Shown here: positions 25,475-34,523 of the stretch, in pieces | How positions within the stretch are numbered: the stretch's first letter is position 1 | Layout: the number at the start of each line of letters is the position of its first letter | NCBI RefSeq assembly: GCF_001428605.1 | Contig: NZ_LMID01000013.1 | Coordinates: 512,106 to 576,105 of the forward strand | Origin: Sphingomonas sp. Root720 | Lineage (GTDB): Bacteria > Pseudomonadota > Alphaproteobacteria > Sphingomonadales > Sphingomonadaceae | Reading direction: 5' to 3' | Length of the DNA stretch: 64,000 nt | The notes under the pieces: generated by a model | Seen by the model: the letters and a program-made list of their open reading frames with translations, nothing else | The model's database searches: none | Told to the model about the DNA's origin: nothing | Made by a program: the position numbers and the translations under genes

Positions 25475-26461
25475 TCAATGCCATTCGGCGAAGGCGACGC
25501 CGGTGCCGGTGCCGGCCTCGGTGCGATAACATGGCAGATATGAGTGCCACTGCATCGCGAGATGCTCGACCGCGCCCGCAGCGCAGATCCAATTGCGGAT
25601 CTCCGAGCTTCCCGAATTGATCCGCGCCCGATCGATCCCGCACAGCGCGTCGACGTCCTTGCTGCGCATCGCCTCGATCAGCCCGCGATCGAGTTCCTCG
25701 TCGACGACGAAATGGCTGAGTCCACCCGACGCGATGATGCCGACCCGCTTGTCCTCGGGGTAAGCCTCGACCGCGGCTCGGATCGCCCGGCCGAGGTTGT
25801 AGCAGCGACGGGGCGTCGGCTGGTTGGGCGGGTAATAGGTGTTGAGGGCGACCGGCACGATCGGAATCTCCGCCCCCGACACCTGCTTGTGGATGAAGCC
25901 GAAGGCATGGCCCTCGCCCTCGCCCTCGGGGAGGCGGTCGGCGGTGGAGATGTCGAATTCCTGATCGACCAGTGTTGCGATCAGGTGGCGGGCGAGCCCT
26001 GCGTCCACCGGATAGTCGCGCAGACCTTCCGCCTCGTAATAGCCGCCGCGCGCGCGCTGGAACCACGCCACCTTGTTCGGCTTGACGAGATGGCGCGGCA
26101 CGTTGCGGATGGTGCTACCGTAATAGACGAGGATGCTGGGCAGGTTGTCCTCGTGGTACAGCTCCTTCTGGTCGTCTCCGATGACGATCAGCGCGTCGAG
26201 CCTGGCATCCCTGATCGCGGAGCGGACGCGGTCGAGGCCCGCCTGCGACGCGACGAAGCGCTCGTCCAGAACCTCCGGCGCGATCAGGTCGGCGACATTG
26301 GCCGGGGCCGCGCGCAGCAGTTCCTCATAGGTCGCCGGCTTGCCGCTCGTGTCGAGGAAGCTGCCGGCGGCGTCGCGCTCGACGAATTTGCCCCAGTCCT
26401 CGATCTCCATGTTCAGCATGGGCGTGTGCGAAACACCGAAGCCATGCGTCAGTCGTGCCAT
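25475..26461 (-). CDS. Class III extradiol ring-cleavage dioxygenase (LigB superfamily)
   Basis: 328 residues. The N-terminal MARLTHGFGVSHTPML supplies a metal His, GDDQKELYHEDN lies mid-protein and IIASGGLSHFVVDEELDRG is a hallmark of the LigB superfamily. The GDDQ-type sequence resembles gallate/3-O-methylgallate dioxygenases more than classical LigB; no separate small LigA subunit gene is adjacent. It would open a catecholic or gallate-like ring next to a hydroxyl using Fe(II) and O2. GGGGG lies 6 bases before ATG 26461. Second gene of an AAHS transporter operon. Confidence 0.85.
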   Translation of the reverse strand: MARLTHGFGVSHTPMLNMEIEDWGKFVERDAAGSFLDTSGKPATYEELLRAAPANVADLIAPEVLDERFVASQAGLDRVRSAIRDARLDALIVIGDDQKELYHEDNLPSILVYYGSTIRNVPRHLVKPNKVAWFQRARGGYYEAEGLRDYPVDAGLARHLIATLVDQEFDISTADRLPEGEGEGHAFGFIHKQVSGAEIPIVPVALNTYYPPNQPTPRRCYNLGRAIRAAVEAYPEDKRVGIIASGGLSHFVVDEELDRGLIEAMRSKDVDALCGIDRARINSGSSEIRNWICAAGAVEHLAMQWHSYLPCYRTEAGTGTGVAFAEWH

Positions 26462-26501
26462 TCTGAACCCCCATCATCTCGTAGCAAGGTAAACCCGCCT
26501 T

Positions 26502-27839
26502 TCATTCCGAAGCCAGCGCGTGCAGCGTCGGGGCATCCAGGGGCGGCCCGCCGCGCAGCGTCAACAGCATGATGAACGGGATCAGCGCGAAAGCGGCGAA
26601 GACCAGATAGGATCCCCAAAGCTGCATGCCCGCGCCGATCATGAGGCCGCCCAGCATCGGGCCCAAGGCGGCGCCGAACCGACCGAAGCCGACCACCGCG
26701 CCCACGCCCGTGCCGCGGACGAGCGCGGGATATTGGCGCGAAGTGACGATCATCAGACCGCTGAACCCGCCGAGCGTGAAGAAGCTGATCATGGTCGCCG
26801 CCGCGAACATGCCGACGGCGTTCGGCGCGACCAACCCGAAGGTCGCGAACGAGATCGCCGACCCGAGGAAATAGAAGGCGGTGAGCCGGACGGTATCGGT
26901 GCGGCTCGACAGCACCCCCATGCTGAGGTTGCCGGCGATGGCACCGGTTCCCGTGAACACCCCGCTCGAAATCGCCAGATGCGCCGACACACCAGCATCG
27001 GCGAGGACGTGGGGCGTCCAGTTCAGATGATAATAGCTGACCACCGTGTAGCCCATCGAGGCGGCCCAGAGCAGCAGCGACGGCCGCCGCAGCGGCGGTT
27101 TGAGCAGGCTCGGCAACCCGCCGCCCTGCTTCACCTTCTCGATCCGGGCGGGCAGCACCGACAGCGGCGCGCGGCCGATCTTCGCGAAGATACGATTGAT
27201 GCGGGCGATCGCGTTGCGGGGACGCGATTCCATCAGGAATTCGACCGATTCCGGCAAGGCGAATATGGCTATTAGGAAGATCAGCAGGTTTACCGATCCG
27301 CCGACGATGAAGAAGGAGCGCCAACCATGATCGTCGGCGAGCGCGGCCGCGACGACCCCCATCAGACTCGCCCCCACGGCAAAGCCGATATGGAACACCG
27401 CGATGAAGAAATTGCCCCACCGACGATTGGTATATTCGACGATGATCACGGTGAGGCTGGCGAGGAGCGCGCCGAGGCCGATCCCCGTTAGCAGGCGTAC
27501 CGCGACCAGCATCGGCACATTGTCCGCGAATCCGGTCAGCAGCATGCAGACGGTGATGCCGCCGAAGGCCGAGAGGATGATCGCCCGCCGGCCGATCCTG
27601 TCGGCGAGCGGCGCCAGCCCGAACGCGCCGATCGCCATGCCGACCGGCGCTGCGGCGAAGACCATGCCCAGAACCTGGGGGCTGATCTCCCACTGCCGGG
27701 CGATCAGAGGGGCCGCATAGGCCATCACGATCACATCCGCGCCATCCGCCATGTTGATCACGCAACACAGCAGCACGACCACGAACTGGAAGGTCGTCAT
27801 CGGCGCGTCCGCGATCGACTTGGGAGCATCCTGATCCAC
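26502..27839 (-). CDS. MFS transporter, aromatic acid:H+ symporter (AAHS) family
   Basis: 445 residues with 12 predicted helices. It has the AAHS helix-1 signature NMADGADVIVMAYAAP and the loop motif LADRIGRRAI. The family (PcaK, GalT, VanK) imports hydroxylated aromatic acids. The start is GTG 27839, with AGG eight bases upstream. It heads the operon with the extradiol dioxygenase, RidA, LigJ-like and barrel protein genes, which points to import of the aromatic acid that is then ring-cleaved. It diverges from an EthD gene across 197 bases. Confidence 0.88.
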   Translation of the reverse strand: MDQDAPKSIADAPMTTFQFVVVLLCCVINMADGADVIVMAYAAPLIARQWEISPQVLGMVFAAAPVGMAIGAFGLAPLADRIGRRAIILSAFGGITVCMLLTGFADNVPMLVAVRLLTGIGLGALLASLTVIIVEYTNRRWGNFFIAVFHIGFAVGASLMGVVAAALADDHGWRSFFIVGGSVNLLIFLIAIFALPESVEFLMESRPRNAIARINRIFAKIGRAPLSVLPARIEKVKQGGGLPSLLKPPLRRPSLLLWAASMGYTVVSYYHLNWTPHVLADAGVSAHLAISSGVFTGTGAIAGNLSMGVLSSRTDTVRLTAFYFLGSAISFATFGLVAPNAVGMFAAATMISFFTLGGFSGLMIVTSRQYPALVRGTGVGAVVGFGRFGAALGPMLGGLMIGAGMQLWGSYLVFAAFALIPFIMLLTLRGGPPLDAPTLHALASE

Positions 27840-28036
27840 GACAGCCGCCTTTCGACCTCTCGTTAAAGATACGTAGTTATAGCTTATTGGTGTTTATCTA
27901 GCAGCGCCTCCGCTGCTGCGCAAGCCGCCGCCCGCCGAGATTTTTTCCGCGCCGCTCCTTGGCAAACCAGCTCGGAGACGGCAGGATGAGTGATATTAAA
28001 ACCTAGTCGATTGACTGATTCATAAGAGAGGGGCGG

Positions 28037-28837
28037 ATGCGAACTTATGCCGAGCGATCCAATCCGTCGCGGCGCGACGTGCTGCTGGGCGGCGTGGCGT
28101 TGACCGCCGGCGCCCTGGTGCCGGGTGCTGCCGTCGCGAAGCCGGAGGGTCCGCGCATCGTCAAGACGCTCACCTTCATGGTCCGCAAGCCCGGCACGAC
28201 CCACGCCGAGTTCATGCGGTACTGGCTGGACGTCCACGCTCCCATGGCACTGAAGGTACCGGGGATGCGCGGCATGGTCTGCAACGAGGTGACGCTGGTT
28301 TCCAGCGCCTCGGCGCATCTGCCGGGCGGCCCCCGGATCGAGATCGACGGCGTGGCCGAATCCTGGAAGGAAGAAACGAGCTCGCTGCAGAATCCGGACG
28401 CTCCGGCGGCGGCCAAGGCATGGTATGCCGACGGCCCGTTGTTCGTCGGGCAGATCAAGGGGTTCCGCGTTCGCGAGAACGTCTTCGTGCCTCCGAAGCG
28501 GGGCGGCACCGGGCTCATCGCGCTGCTGAAGCGCAAGCCGCCGCAGAGCCACGCCCAGTTCGCGGAGCATTGGTTGAAGGTGCACGGGCCGATGGCGCGC
28601 GACGTGCCGGAAGTGTCGGGCCTCATCCTCAACGAGGTGTTGGCGGAAGCGCAACGCGGCGACATCCCGCCGCTGGCCGGCTTCGGCGAGATCGACGGCA
28701 TCGCGCAATCCTTTCGTGACGACATGGACGCGCCGCCGTCTCCTCAGCGCGAGCGCTGGTACGCCGACGGCAAGGCCAGCATCGGCGAGGCGATCGGCTA
28801 CCGCACCCGTGAGCATGTGATCATCCAACCAAGCTGA
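28037..28837 (+). CDS. Double EthD-domain protein with Tat-type signal
   Basis: 266 residues. An N-terminal SRRDVLLGGVALTAGALVPG Tat-like signal is followed by two tandem EthD-type domains: VRKPGTTHAEFMRYWLDVHA (about 50-68) and LKRKPPQSHAQFAEHWLKVH (about 165-185). EthD was found in ethyl tert-butyl ether degradation and its fold is a dimeric ferredoxin-like barrel; a tandem pair mimics the dimer in one chain. It heads a plus-strand unit with two RraA-family genes. Two further tandem EthD proteins occur at 35850 and 36793. An auxiliary periplasmic role is inferred from the signal. Confidence 0.82.
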   Translation: MRTYAERSNPSRRDVLLGGVALTAGALVPGAAVAKPEGPRIVKTLTFMVRKPGTTHAEFMRYWLDVHAPMALKVPGMRGMVCNEVTLVSSASAHLPGGPRIEIDGVAESWKEETSSLQNPDAPAAAKAWYADGPLFVGQIKGFRVRENVFVPPKRGGTGLIALLKRKPPQSHAQFAEHWLKVHGPMARDVPEVSGLILNEVLAEAQRGDIPPLAGFGEIDGIAQSFRDDMDAPPSPQRERWYADGKASIGEAIGYRTREHVIIQPS

Positions 28838-28860
28838 AACGCAACCGACCAGGATCCATC

Positions 28861-29532
28861 ATGACCCAAAGCATCCTAGACCGCCTGGGTAGGCTCGACG
28901 CCTGCTGCATATCCGATGCGGGCGACCAGATCGGCCTGCCCCCCGCCGTGACCGGCATCGGATGGCGATCCGTCCGCGGCCGCATCGCCGGCCGCGTGGC
29001 GACGGTGACGCTCGCTGCGGGCACCGCGCCCAACGGATCGCATCGCCACCTCTGCACCTCGGCGATCGAGCGCGCGGGCGCGGGCGACGTCATCGTCATC
29101 GAGCAGCGCACCGGCATCGACGCCGCCGGCTGGGGCGGCATTCTTTCCAATGCGGCGAAGGTACGGGGGCTGGCCGGGGTGATCGTCGAAGGCCCGGCCC
29201 GCGACATCGACGAGGCGGCGGAGCTCGGCTTCCCGGTCTACAGCCGGTCGGCGACCTGCCGGACCGCGCGGGGGCGCATCTTCGAGATCGCCTCCGGCGA
29301 GCCCGTGACCGTCGGTGACACGCTCGTCAACGAAGGCGACTATGTCGTCGCCGACAGCAGCGGCGTCGTCTTCGTGCCTGCCTCCCGCATCGAGGAACTC
29401 CTCGCCGCCGCCGAGAAGATCGCCGCACGGGAAGCGGCGATGACGAGCTCGGTCCGCGCGGGCGAGCCGGTCAGCGAGGTCATGGGCGCCCGCTACGAGA
29501 CCATGCTCAGCGAACCGGAGGCGGCGCGATGA
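28861..29532 (+). CDS. RraA-family aldolase-like protein
   Basis: 223 residues. It has GWGGILSNAAKVRGLAGVIV followed by EGPARD, so the Arg-Asp pair required for pyruvate and metal binding in HMG/CHA aldolases (LigK, GalC) is present. Such enzymes split 4-carboxy-4-hydroxy-2-oxoadipate or 4-hydroxy-4-methyl-2-oxoglutarate. The stop overlaps the next RraA gene start (ATGA), so the two may form a hetero-oligomer or act on related substrates. Confidence 0.82.
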   Translation: MTQSILDRLGRLDACCISDAGDQIGLPPAVTGIGWRSVRGRIAGRVATVTLAAGTAPNGSHRHLCTSAIERAGAGDVIVIEQRTGIDAAGWGGILSNAAKVRGLAGVIVEGPARDIDEAAELGFPVYSRSATCRTARGRIFEIASGEPVTVGDTLVNEGDYVVADSSGVVFVPASRIEELLAAAEKIAAREAAMTSSVRAGEPVSEVMGARYETMLSEPEAAR

Positions 29533-30185
29533 GCGACGCCAACCTCGACCGCGCCGGGCGCCTCGACACCGCCACGCTGAGCGATGCGATGGACAAGCTT
29601 GGCATCGGCGGCCAGTGCCTCGGCATCAAGCCGCTGGACCCCGGCTTCCGCCTGCTGGGCCGCGCCGTGACCTTCCAATATGCCGCCGCCGCCAAGCCGG
29701 CCGGCAGCGTCGGCGACTATATCGACGACGTCCCACCGGGAAGCGTCGTGGTGCTCGACAATGGCGGCCGCGAGGATGCGACCGTCTGGGGCGACATCCT
29801 CACTTCGGTTGCACACCGGCGCGGCATCGCCGGCACGCTGATCGACGGCGCCTGCCGCGACACCGATCTGGCGCGCTCGCTGGGCTATCCGCTGTTCAGC
29901 CGCAGCTACTCGATGCGGACCGGCAAAGACCGCGTCCAGCTCGAAGCGAGCGGCACCGTGGTGACGATCGGCGACGCGCGCGTGGCGCCCGGCGACATCG
30001 TGCGCGGCGACGCCGACGGAGCCGTCATACTGCCCCGCGCACATGAGGACGCCATCCTCGATATCGCGGAGGAAATCGAACGCGCGGAAGCCTCGATCCG
30101 GGCTGCGCTCGATCTGGGCATGCGGCTCGACGAAGCGCGCAAGCAGCTGAACTACCACCTGCTGCAGCGCCGGGAAGCGAACTAG
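29529..30185 (+). CDS. RraA-family aldolase-like protein
   Basis: 218 residues with VWGDILTSVAHRRGIAGTLI, DGACRD and YPLFSRS, the aldolase-type RraA signature including the Arg-Asp pair. It is coupled to the preceding paralogue by an ATGA overlap. The C-terminal tail (RAALDLGMRLDEARKQL) is helical and longer than in the minimal family. It ends facing the convergent CoA-transferase gene across a strong hairpin. Confidence 0.82.
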   Translation: MSDANLDRAGRLDTATLSDAMDKLGIGGQCLGIKPLDPGFRLLGRAVTFQYAAAAKPAGSVGDYIDDVPPGSVVVLDNGGREDATVWGDILTSVAHRRGIAGTLIDGACRDTDLARSLGYPLFSRSYSMRTGKDRVQLEASGTVVTIGDARVAPGDIVRGDADGAVILPRAHEDAILDIAEEIERAEASIRAALDLGMRLDEARKQLNYHLLQRREAN

Positions 30186-30217
30186 CCGAACCGAACGGAG
30201 CCTGCGACGGAATGCGA

Positions 30218-30241
30218 GCCCGGCCTTTCCTCAGGCCGGGC
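30218..30241. terminator. Strong hairpin between convergent RraA and CoA-transferase genes
   Basis: GCCCGGCCT - TTCCTC - AGGCCGGGC, a perfect 9-base stem and 6-base loop. It overlaps the last codons of the minus-strand CoA-transferase gene and lies 33 bases past the plus-strand RraA stop. The location suits a bidirectional terminator; there is no long T-run. Confidence 0.55.
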
Positions 30242-31409
30242 CGGCCTCCCGTCGGATCTCCTCGTCATGCTCGCCCAGCAGCGGCGGTGCGCGGTCGTAG
30301 ACGATCGGGGCATTGGCGAAGCGCAGCGGGCTGGCGACCATCGGCAGGCTGCCCGCCACCGGATGGTCGAGGTGCACGAGCATTTCGCGATGCGCGACCT
30401 GCGGATCGGCGAAGGCGTCGGCAGCCGTGTTGATCGGGGCGCAGGGCACGCCGGCCGCCTCCAGGCGCGCCACCCACACCGCCATGTCCTCGGCCGCGAG
30501 CGCCGCGATGATCTGGGGCAGGAGGCGCGACTGGTTGCGGACGCGCCCGCCATTGGTGGCGAAGTCCGGGTCCGCCGCAAGGTCCGGACGGCCGATCGCC
30601 TCGCAGAATTTGGCATATTGCCCGTCATTGCCGACGACGACGACGACATGGCCGTCCCTGCACGGGAATACGTCCTGCGGCTGGATGTTCGGATGCTTGT
30701 TGCCCGCGCGACGCGGGACGTTGCCCGACACGAGGAAGTTCATCGCCTGGTTCGCCAGCGACCCCACCATCACGTCGAGCATGGCGAGATCGATATATTC
30801 GCCCTCGCCCGTCTCCGCCCGGCGCGCGAGCGCGGCGAGCACGCCGATCGCCGCATACATCCCCGTCATCAGGTCGACCACGGGGATGCCGACCTTCTGC
30901 GGCCCCGCGCCGGGATAGCCGTCGGCTTCCCCGGTGACGCTCATCAGCCCGCCCATCGCCTGGATCATGAAATCATAGGCGGCCTGTCCGGCGCGCGGTC
31001 CGGTCTGGCCGAAACCGGTGATCGAGCAATAGATGATGTCGGGCCGGATCGCCGCGAGATCCGCATAACCCAGGCCCCATTTGGCGAGGCTGCCGGTCTT
31101 GTAATTCTCGAGCACCACGTCCGAGCTTCTGGCCAGCGAGCGCACCAGCGCCTGCCCGTCGGGGTCGGCCAGGTCCGCCTGCACGGATCGCTTGCCGCGG
31201 TTGGCCGCCAGGAAGTAGCCCGCATCGCCGCGCTCCCCGTCCGCGTCCGTCAGAAAGGGAGGCCCCCAGTGCCTCGTGTCGTCGCCGACCGCCGGCCGCT
31301 CGACCTTGATCACGTCGGCGCCGAGATCGGCCAATATCTGCCCGGCGAAGGGGCCGGCGAGCACGCGGCTGAGGTCGAGGACGCGGATATGGCTGAGGGG
31401 TCCGGACAC
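30231..31409 (-). CDS. Class III (CaiB/BaiF, Frc-type) CoA transferase
   Basis: 392 residues from GTG 31409, with AGGA eight bases upstream. Family motifs: IRVLDLSRVLAGPFAGQILA, LGADVIKVERP, RGKRSVQADLADPDG, and GIPVVDLMTG, which carries the catalytic Asp used to form the acyl anhydride. It moves CoA from one acyl-CoA to another carboxylate. The longer open frame upstream overlaps the GST gene and was rejected. Paired with a GST gene on the same strand. Substrates are unknown; succinyl-CoA to an aromatic acid would fit the context. Confidence 0.87.
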   Translation of the reverse strand: MSGPLSHIRVLDLSRVLAGPFAGQILADLGADVIKVERPAVGDDTRHWGPPFLTDADGERGDAGYFLAANRGKRSVQADLADPDGQALVRSLARSSDVVLENYKTGSLAKWGLGYADLAAIRPDIIYCSITGFGQTGPRAGQAAYDFMIQAMGGLMSVTGEADGYPGAGPQKVGIPVVDLMTGMYAAIGVLAALARRAETGEGEYIDLAMLDVMVGSLANQAMNFLVSGNVPRRAGNKHPNIQPQDVFPCRDGHVVVVVGNDGQYAKFCEAIGRPDLAADPDFATNGGRVRNQSRLLPQIIAALAAEDMAVWVARLEAAGVPCAPINTAADAFADPQVAHREMLVHLDHPVAGSLPMVASPLRFANAPIVYDRAPPLLGEHDEEIRREAGPA

Positions 31410-31438
31410 GGTCTTGATCCTGGCTTTGAGGGAAGGGG

Positions 31439-32098
31439 TCAGTCGAGGGCGAGACGCGTCGCGCGGGCGGAGGGGCGATCCTCGAACGCCCGGTGCCAGG
31501 CGGCGAGATCGTCCCGCCCGCGCCGCCAGTCGATGTCGGGAAAGCGCAGGTCGAGATAGGCCAGCGCCGATCCGGTTGCGATGTGGCCCAGATCGAATCC
31601 CGCCGGGAAAGCGGGCGCGTCGCGGTTCAGCCGGTCGAGCGCAGCCGACGCCTTTACCGCATAAGCGGCGTCGACCTCGGCGCTGCGCTCGGCCGCCGGC
31701 CGTATCCGCTCCTGGCGCCAGACGAGAATGGCGTCGAGCATGGCATCGGCGAAGGCCTGCCGGCGCAGCACCTCGAAACGATCGCGTCCGGCAAGCGGGA
31801 GCAGGTCCGGCCGCGGCCGCAGGGTGAGCAGATAGTCGCAGATCAGCGGCGAATCGAACAGCAGCGTCCCATCCGACAGGCGCAGGGCCGGTATCGTGCC
31901 CAGCGCGTTCTGCTGCATATAGGCGAGATTGGGTTTTCGCCGGTCGACGGGTGTGCGGATCTTCTCGACCTGGCCGGCAAGACCGCATTCGATCAACACG
32001 ATCATGACCTTCCGCACGAAGGGCGACTTCGGCGACCAGTGCAGCGCGACGGGCGGCGGCAGCGAATCGCCGGCAGGGCCGCGGCCGGCGCTCGGCAT
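31439..32098 (-). CDS. Glutathione S-transferase family protein
   Basis: 219 residues from ATG 32098 (a TTG at 32125 would add 9). The thioredoxin-like N-domain begins with LHWSPKSPFVRKVMIVLIE, then FDSPLICDYL supplies the glutathione-binding acidic/Ser region; an all-helical C-domain contains ALAYLDLRFPDIDWR. Very similar motifs occur in the GSTs at 38911, 43494 and 52062. Family functions that suit the context are isomerisation of maleyl-type ring-cleavage products or ether cleavage (LigE/LigF-like). Confidence 0.83.
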   Translation of the reverse strand: MPSAGRGPAGDSLPPPVALHWSPKSPFVRKVMIVLIECGLAGQVEKIRTPVDRRKPNLAYMQQNALGTIPALRLSDGTLLFDSPLICDYLLTLRPRPDLLPLAGRDRFEVLRRQAFADAMLDAILVWRQERIRPAAERSAEVDAAYAVKASAALDRLNRDAPAFPAGFDLGHIATGSALAYLDLRFPDIDWRRGRDDLAAWHRAFEDRPSARATRLALD

Positions 32099-32271
32099 AT
32101 CGGGGGAAGGTGAAGCGGAGGACAAGCGAAGGCCCCATCCGTGGCGGAAAAGATCGTCAGCTCGCGTTAGACGATCTTAGGTCAATCTTCCATAGGAATA
32201 AACTAAAGATATGAAGGCAGCCGTGGCCATGCTACCGGGGGCCGGGTACCCGAAAGCGCGAGCGACTTGGA

Positions 32272-33057
32272 ATGGAACCCGCTTTGTCTTACGTCAGGAC
32301 CATGAACTCGCAGCCCACCCTCACTGAATCGCGCCCGCTGGACGATGATGCCACCGGGATGCCCCGCTATCTTCAGCTGAGCACGCTGTTCCGCCGAATG
32401 ATCGAGTCCGGGCAATGGCAGACCGACAGCCAGATCCCGACCGTCGAGGAACTGGCCGCGGAATATGGAGTCGCACGCGCGACCGTCCGGCAGGCGCTCG
32501 GCAGGCTCGACAATGACGGGCTGATCGCGCGCTACCGCGCAAAGGGCACCTTCGTGACCTATCGGCCCCAGGACCAACTCTGGTGCGAGGTGGAAACCGA
32601 CTGGTCCGGCCTGCTCCGATCGCGCCCCGGGGCGACGATCGAACTGTTGTCCGAAGAGACCGGGCAGCAGCCGCCCGCGCTCATCGACACCCAGGGCGAA
32701 CGGGCGCGCAGCTACCGCCGGTTCAAGCGCCGCCATTCGCGCGACGGAAAGCCCTTCCTCGTCGCCTACACCTATCTCGACGAGACGCTGTACAAGCGAC
32801 TCAAGCGCGAGGACCTGGAAACCAAGACCGCACTCAGCCTGCTGAGCAGCATCCGCGGGGTGAAGCTCGAGGATGTGCGGCAGACGCTGACCATCGGCGC
32901 GGCCGACGTCGTTACCGCAAGGGAACTGGGCGTCTCGCTCAACGCGCCCGTCGCCTATGTCCATCGCTCGGCTGTCGACAGCAACGGCAGGCTCGTCATG
33001 GTGTCCGACGGCACCTATCGCGGCGACATCGTCCGGCTCGACATCAAGCTGAAATAG
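32272..33057 (+). CDS. GntR/HutC-family transcriptional regulator
   Basis: 261 residues. The GntR winged helix reads YLQLSTLFRRMIESGQW, IPTVEELAAEYGVARATVRQ and YRAKGTFV; a UTRA effector domain follows (RFKRRHSRDGKPFLVAYTYL and the end AYVHRSAVDSNGRLVM). It diverges from the GST/CoA-transferase unit and precedes the CMD - hydratase - Rieske operon, so it probably represses one or both until an acyl or aromatic effector binds. ATG 32302 is an alternative start. Confidence 0.88.
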   Translation: MEPALSYVRTMNSQPTLTESRPLDDDATGMPRYLQLSTLFRRMIESGQWQTDSQIPTVEELAAEYGVARATVRQALGRLDNDGLIARYRAKGTFVTYRPQDQLWCEVETDWSGLLRSRPGATIELLSEETGQQPPALIDTQGERARSYRRFKRRHSRDGKPFLVAYTYLDETLYKRLKREDLETKTALSLLSSIRGVKLEDVRQTLTIGAADVVTARELGVSLNAPVAYVHRSAVDSNGRLVMVSDGTYRGDIVRLDIKLK

Positions 33058-33089
33058 GCGCGCCCGACCAAACCGCGTCGAATGGGCTC

Positions 33090-33126
33090 GACAAAGGTCA
33101 TAAAGATGCCCTATACACTCTTTGTC
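33090..33126. promoter_or_regulatory. Candidate operator: AAGGTCATAAAGATGC within a GACAAAG/CTTTGTC inverted repeat
   Basis: GACAAAG (33090-33096) and CTTTGTC (33120-33126) are perfect 7-base inverted arms. They enclose a copy of the AAGGTCATAAAGAT motif (33094-33107) that recurs in other spacers here. It lies 31 to 67 bases before the CMD gene start, where an operator or core promoter is expected. Confidence 0.45.
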
Positions 33127-33156
33127 TGATCGGGGTGTCGCCCCGGTCATGACGCA

Positions 33157-33762
33157 ATGACGTGGCGCGCCGACGGGATGCGCGAACGGGTGGAGATCTG
33201 GGTGCCGCGAATTCCGTTTCCCGAAGTCGAAACAATGACCCCGGCGCAGCTCAAGGTCTATCGTGACGTCGTCGACGGCCCGCGCGGCCTGATGGTAGGG
33301 CCGCTGCGCGCCGCGCTTCACAACGCCGAGCTCGCCGACAAATGGCAGCAGTTCGGGCAGTTGCTGCGCTACCAGACATCGCTTCCGCCGCGGCACAGCG
33401 AATTGGCGATCCTCGTCACCGCCCGCGCCTGGGATTGCCCCTTCGAATGGGTGCAGCATGAGCCGCCCGCGCGATCCAGCGGGCTTTCCGACGGGATCAT
33501 CGAGGCGATCCGACTGGACCGCCGCCCGGCCTTCGAACGGCGGGACGACGAGATCATCTACACCTATGCCAAGGAACTGCACGACCGGCACGGCATCAGC
33601 GACGCGGTCTATGCCGAAGCCCTGTCGCTGATCGGCACCGTCGGCGTCGTCGAGCTGACCGCCCTGATCGGCTATTATACGCTCGTCGCGATGACGCTGA
33701 ACGCGCATGCCTTCGATCTTCCCGCGGGATCGGCCGATCCGTTTCGGGAGGCCGCGGAATGA
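33157..33762 (+). CDS. Carboxymuconolactone decarboxylase (CMD/AhpD-like) family protein
   Basis: 201 residues. AILVTARAWDCPFEWVQHE is the CMD-type helix; note a single Cys followed by E/H rather than the CxxC of AhpD peroxidases, so a redox AhpD role is unlikely. FERRDDEIIYTYAKELHDRH and VVELTALIGYYTLVAM complete the domain. The stop overlaps the hydratase start (ATGA). First gene of a three-gene unit with an enoyl-CoA hydratase-like protein and a Rieske oxygenase. Confidence 0.82.
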   Translation: MTWRADGMRERVEIWVPRIPFPEVETMTPAQLKVYRDVVDGPRGLMVGPLRAALHNAELADKWQQFGQLLRYQTSLPPRHSELAILVTARAWDCPFEWVQHEPPARSSGLSDGIIEAIRLDRRPAFERRDDEIIYTYAKELHDRHGISDAVYAEALSLIGTVGVVELTALIGYYTLVAMTLNAHAFDLPAGSADPFREAAE

Positions 33763-34523
33763 CCAGCATCAGGATCGAACGTTCCGGTGCCGTCGCCCGG
33801 GTGACCATGGATCGTCCGCCGGTGAACGCGCTGACGCTGGCCGACTATGAGGCGCTCACCGGCGCTTTCGAGGAGATCGGAAGCGACGAGGCGATCAACT
33901 GCGTCGTGTTCACCGCCGCGGGCACCAAGGCCTTCTGCGCCGGCAAGGATCTCCATGAATTCGTGACGGCGAAACTCGAGGACGACGAGGCGAACGCCGT
34001 CGTCGTCCGGCGCACCTTCGCCACGATCCGCCATTGCCCCGTCCCCGTCATCGCCGCGGTCAACGGCCCGGCCCTCGGCGCGGGATGCGTCCTGGCGGCG
34101 GTATCGGACATTCGGCTGTCGGTGCCGACGGCAACCTTCGGCCTGCCCGAGATCAACATCGGCCGCTGCGGCGGCACCGCGCATGTCGGCAGGCTGGTCA
34201 GCCAGGGCACGCTCCGGCGGATGGTGTTCACCGGCCGGCCCATCACGGCGCCGATGGCGCTCGCGGCGGGGCTGGTCGACGAGCTGGTCGAGCCGGCCGC
34301 GCTTCTCGACACTGCCCATGCCTTGGCCGACGAGATCGCCCGAAAGGCTCCGCTCGGCCTGCGGCTCGGCAAGGAGTCGATGAACGCGGCCGAATTCCTG
34401 CCGGTCGACGAGGGCTATGCCCTCGAGCAGACCTACAGCACAAAGCTCATGGCGACCGAGGACGCGCGCGAGGCCGTGCGCGCGGTCGTCGATAAACGGG
34501 CACCTGTCTTCCGGGGACGCTGA
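33759..34523 (+). CDS. Enoyl-CoA hydratase/isomerase family protein
   Basis: 254 residues of the crotonase fold: AFCAGKDLHEF forms the oxyanion hole region and NGPALGAGCVLAAVSDIRL the core. The first Glu of classical hydratases (GGGCEL) is Val here (GAGCVL), while the second (PEINIGRCGG) is kept. The reaction may therefore be an isomerisation, hydrolysis or decarboxylation rather than simple hydration. Overlaps both neighbours (ATGA upstream, TGATG downstream), so it is translated as part of the CMD - hydratase - Rieske operon. Confidence 0.85.
   Translation: MTSIRIERSGAVARVTMDRPPVNALTLADYEALTGAFEEIGSDEAINCVVFTAAGTKAFCAGKDLHEFVTAKLEDDEANAVVVRRTFATIRHCPVPVIAAVNGPALGAGCVLAAVSDIRLSVPTATFGLPEINIGRCGGTAHVGRLVSQGTLRRMVFTGRPITAPMALAAGLVDELVEPAALLDTAHALADEIARKAPLGLRLGKESMNAAEFLPVDEGYALEQTYSTKLMATEDAREAVRAVVDKRAPVFRGR

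Noticed and set aside
25485-26066. N-terminal extension of the RidA frame
   Set aside because: It overlaps the dioxygenase gene in another frame and is Arg-rich; the ribosome site at the end of the dioxygenase gene supports the short start.
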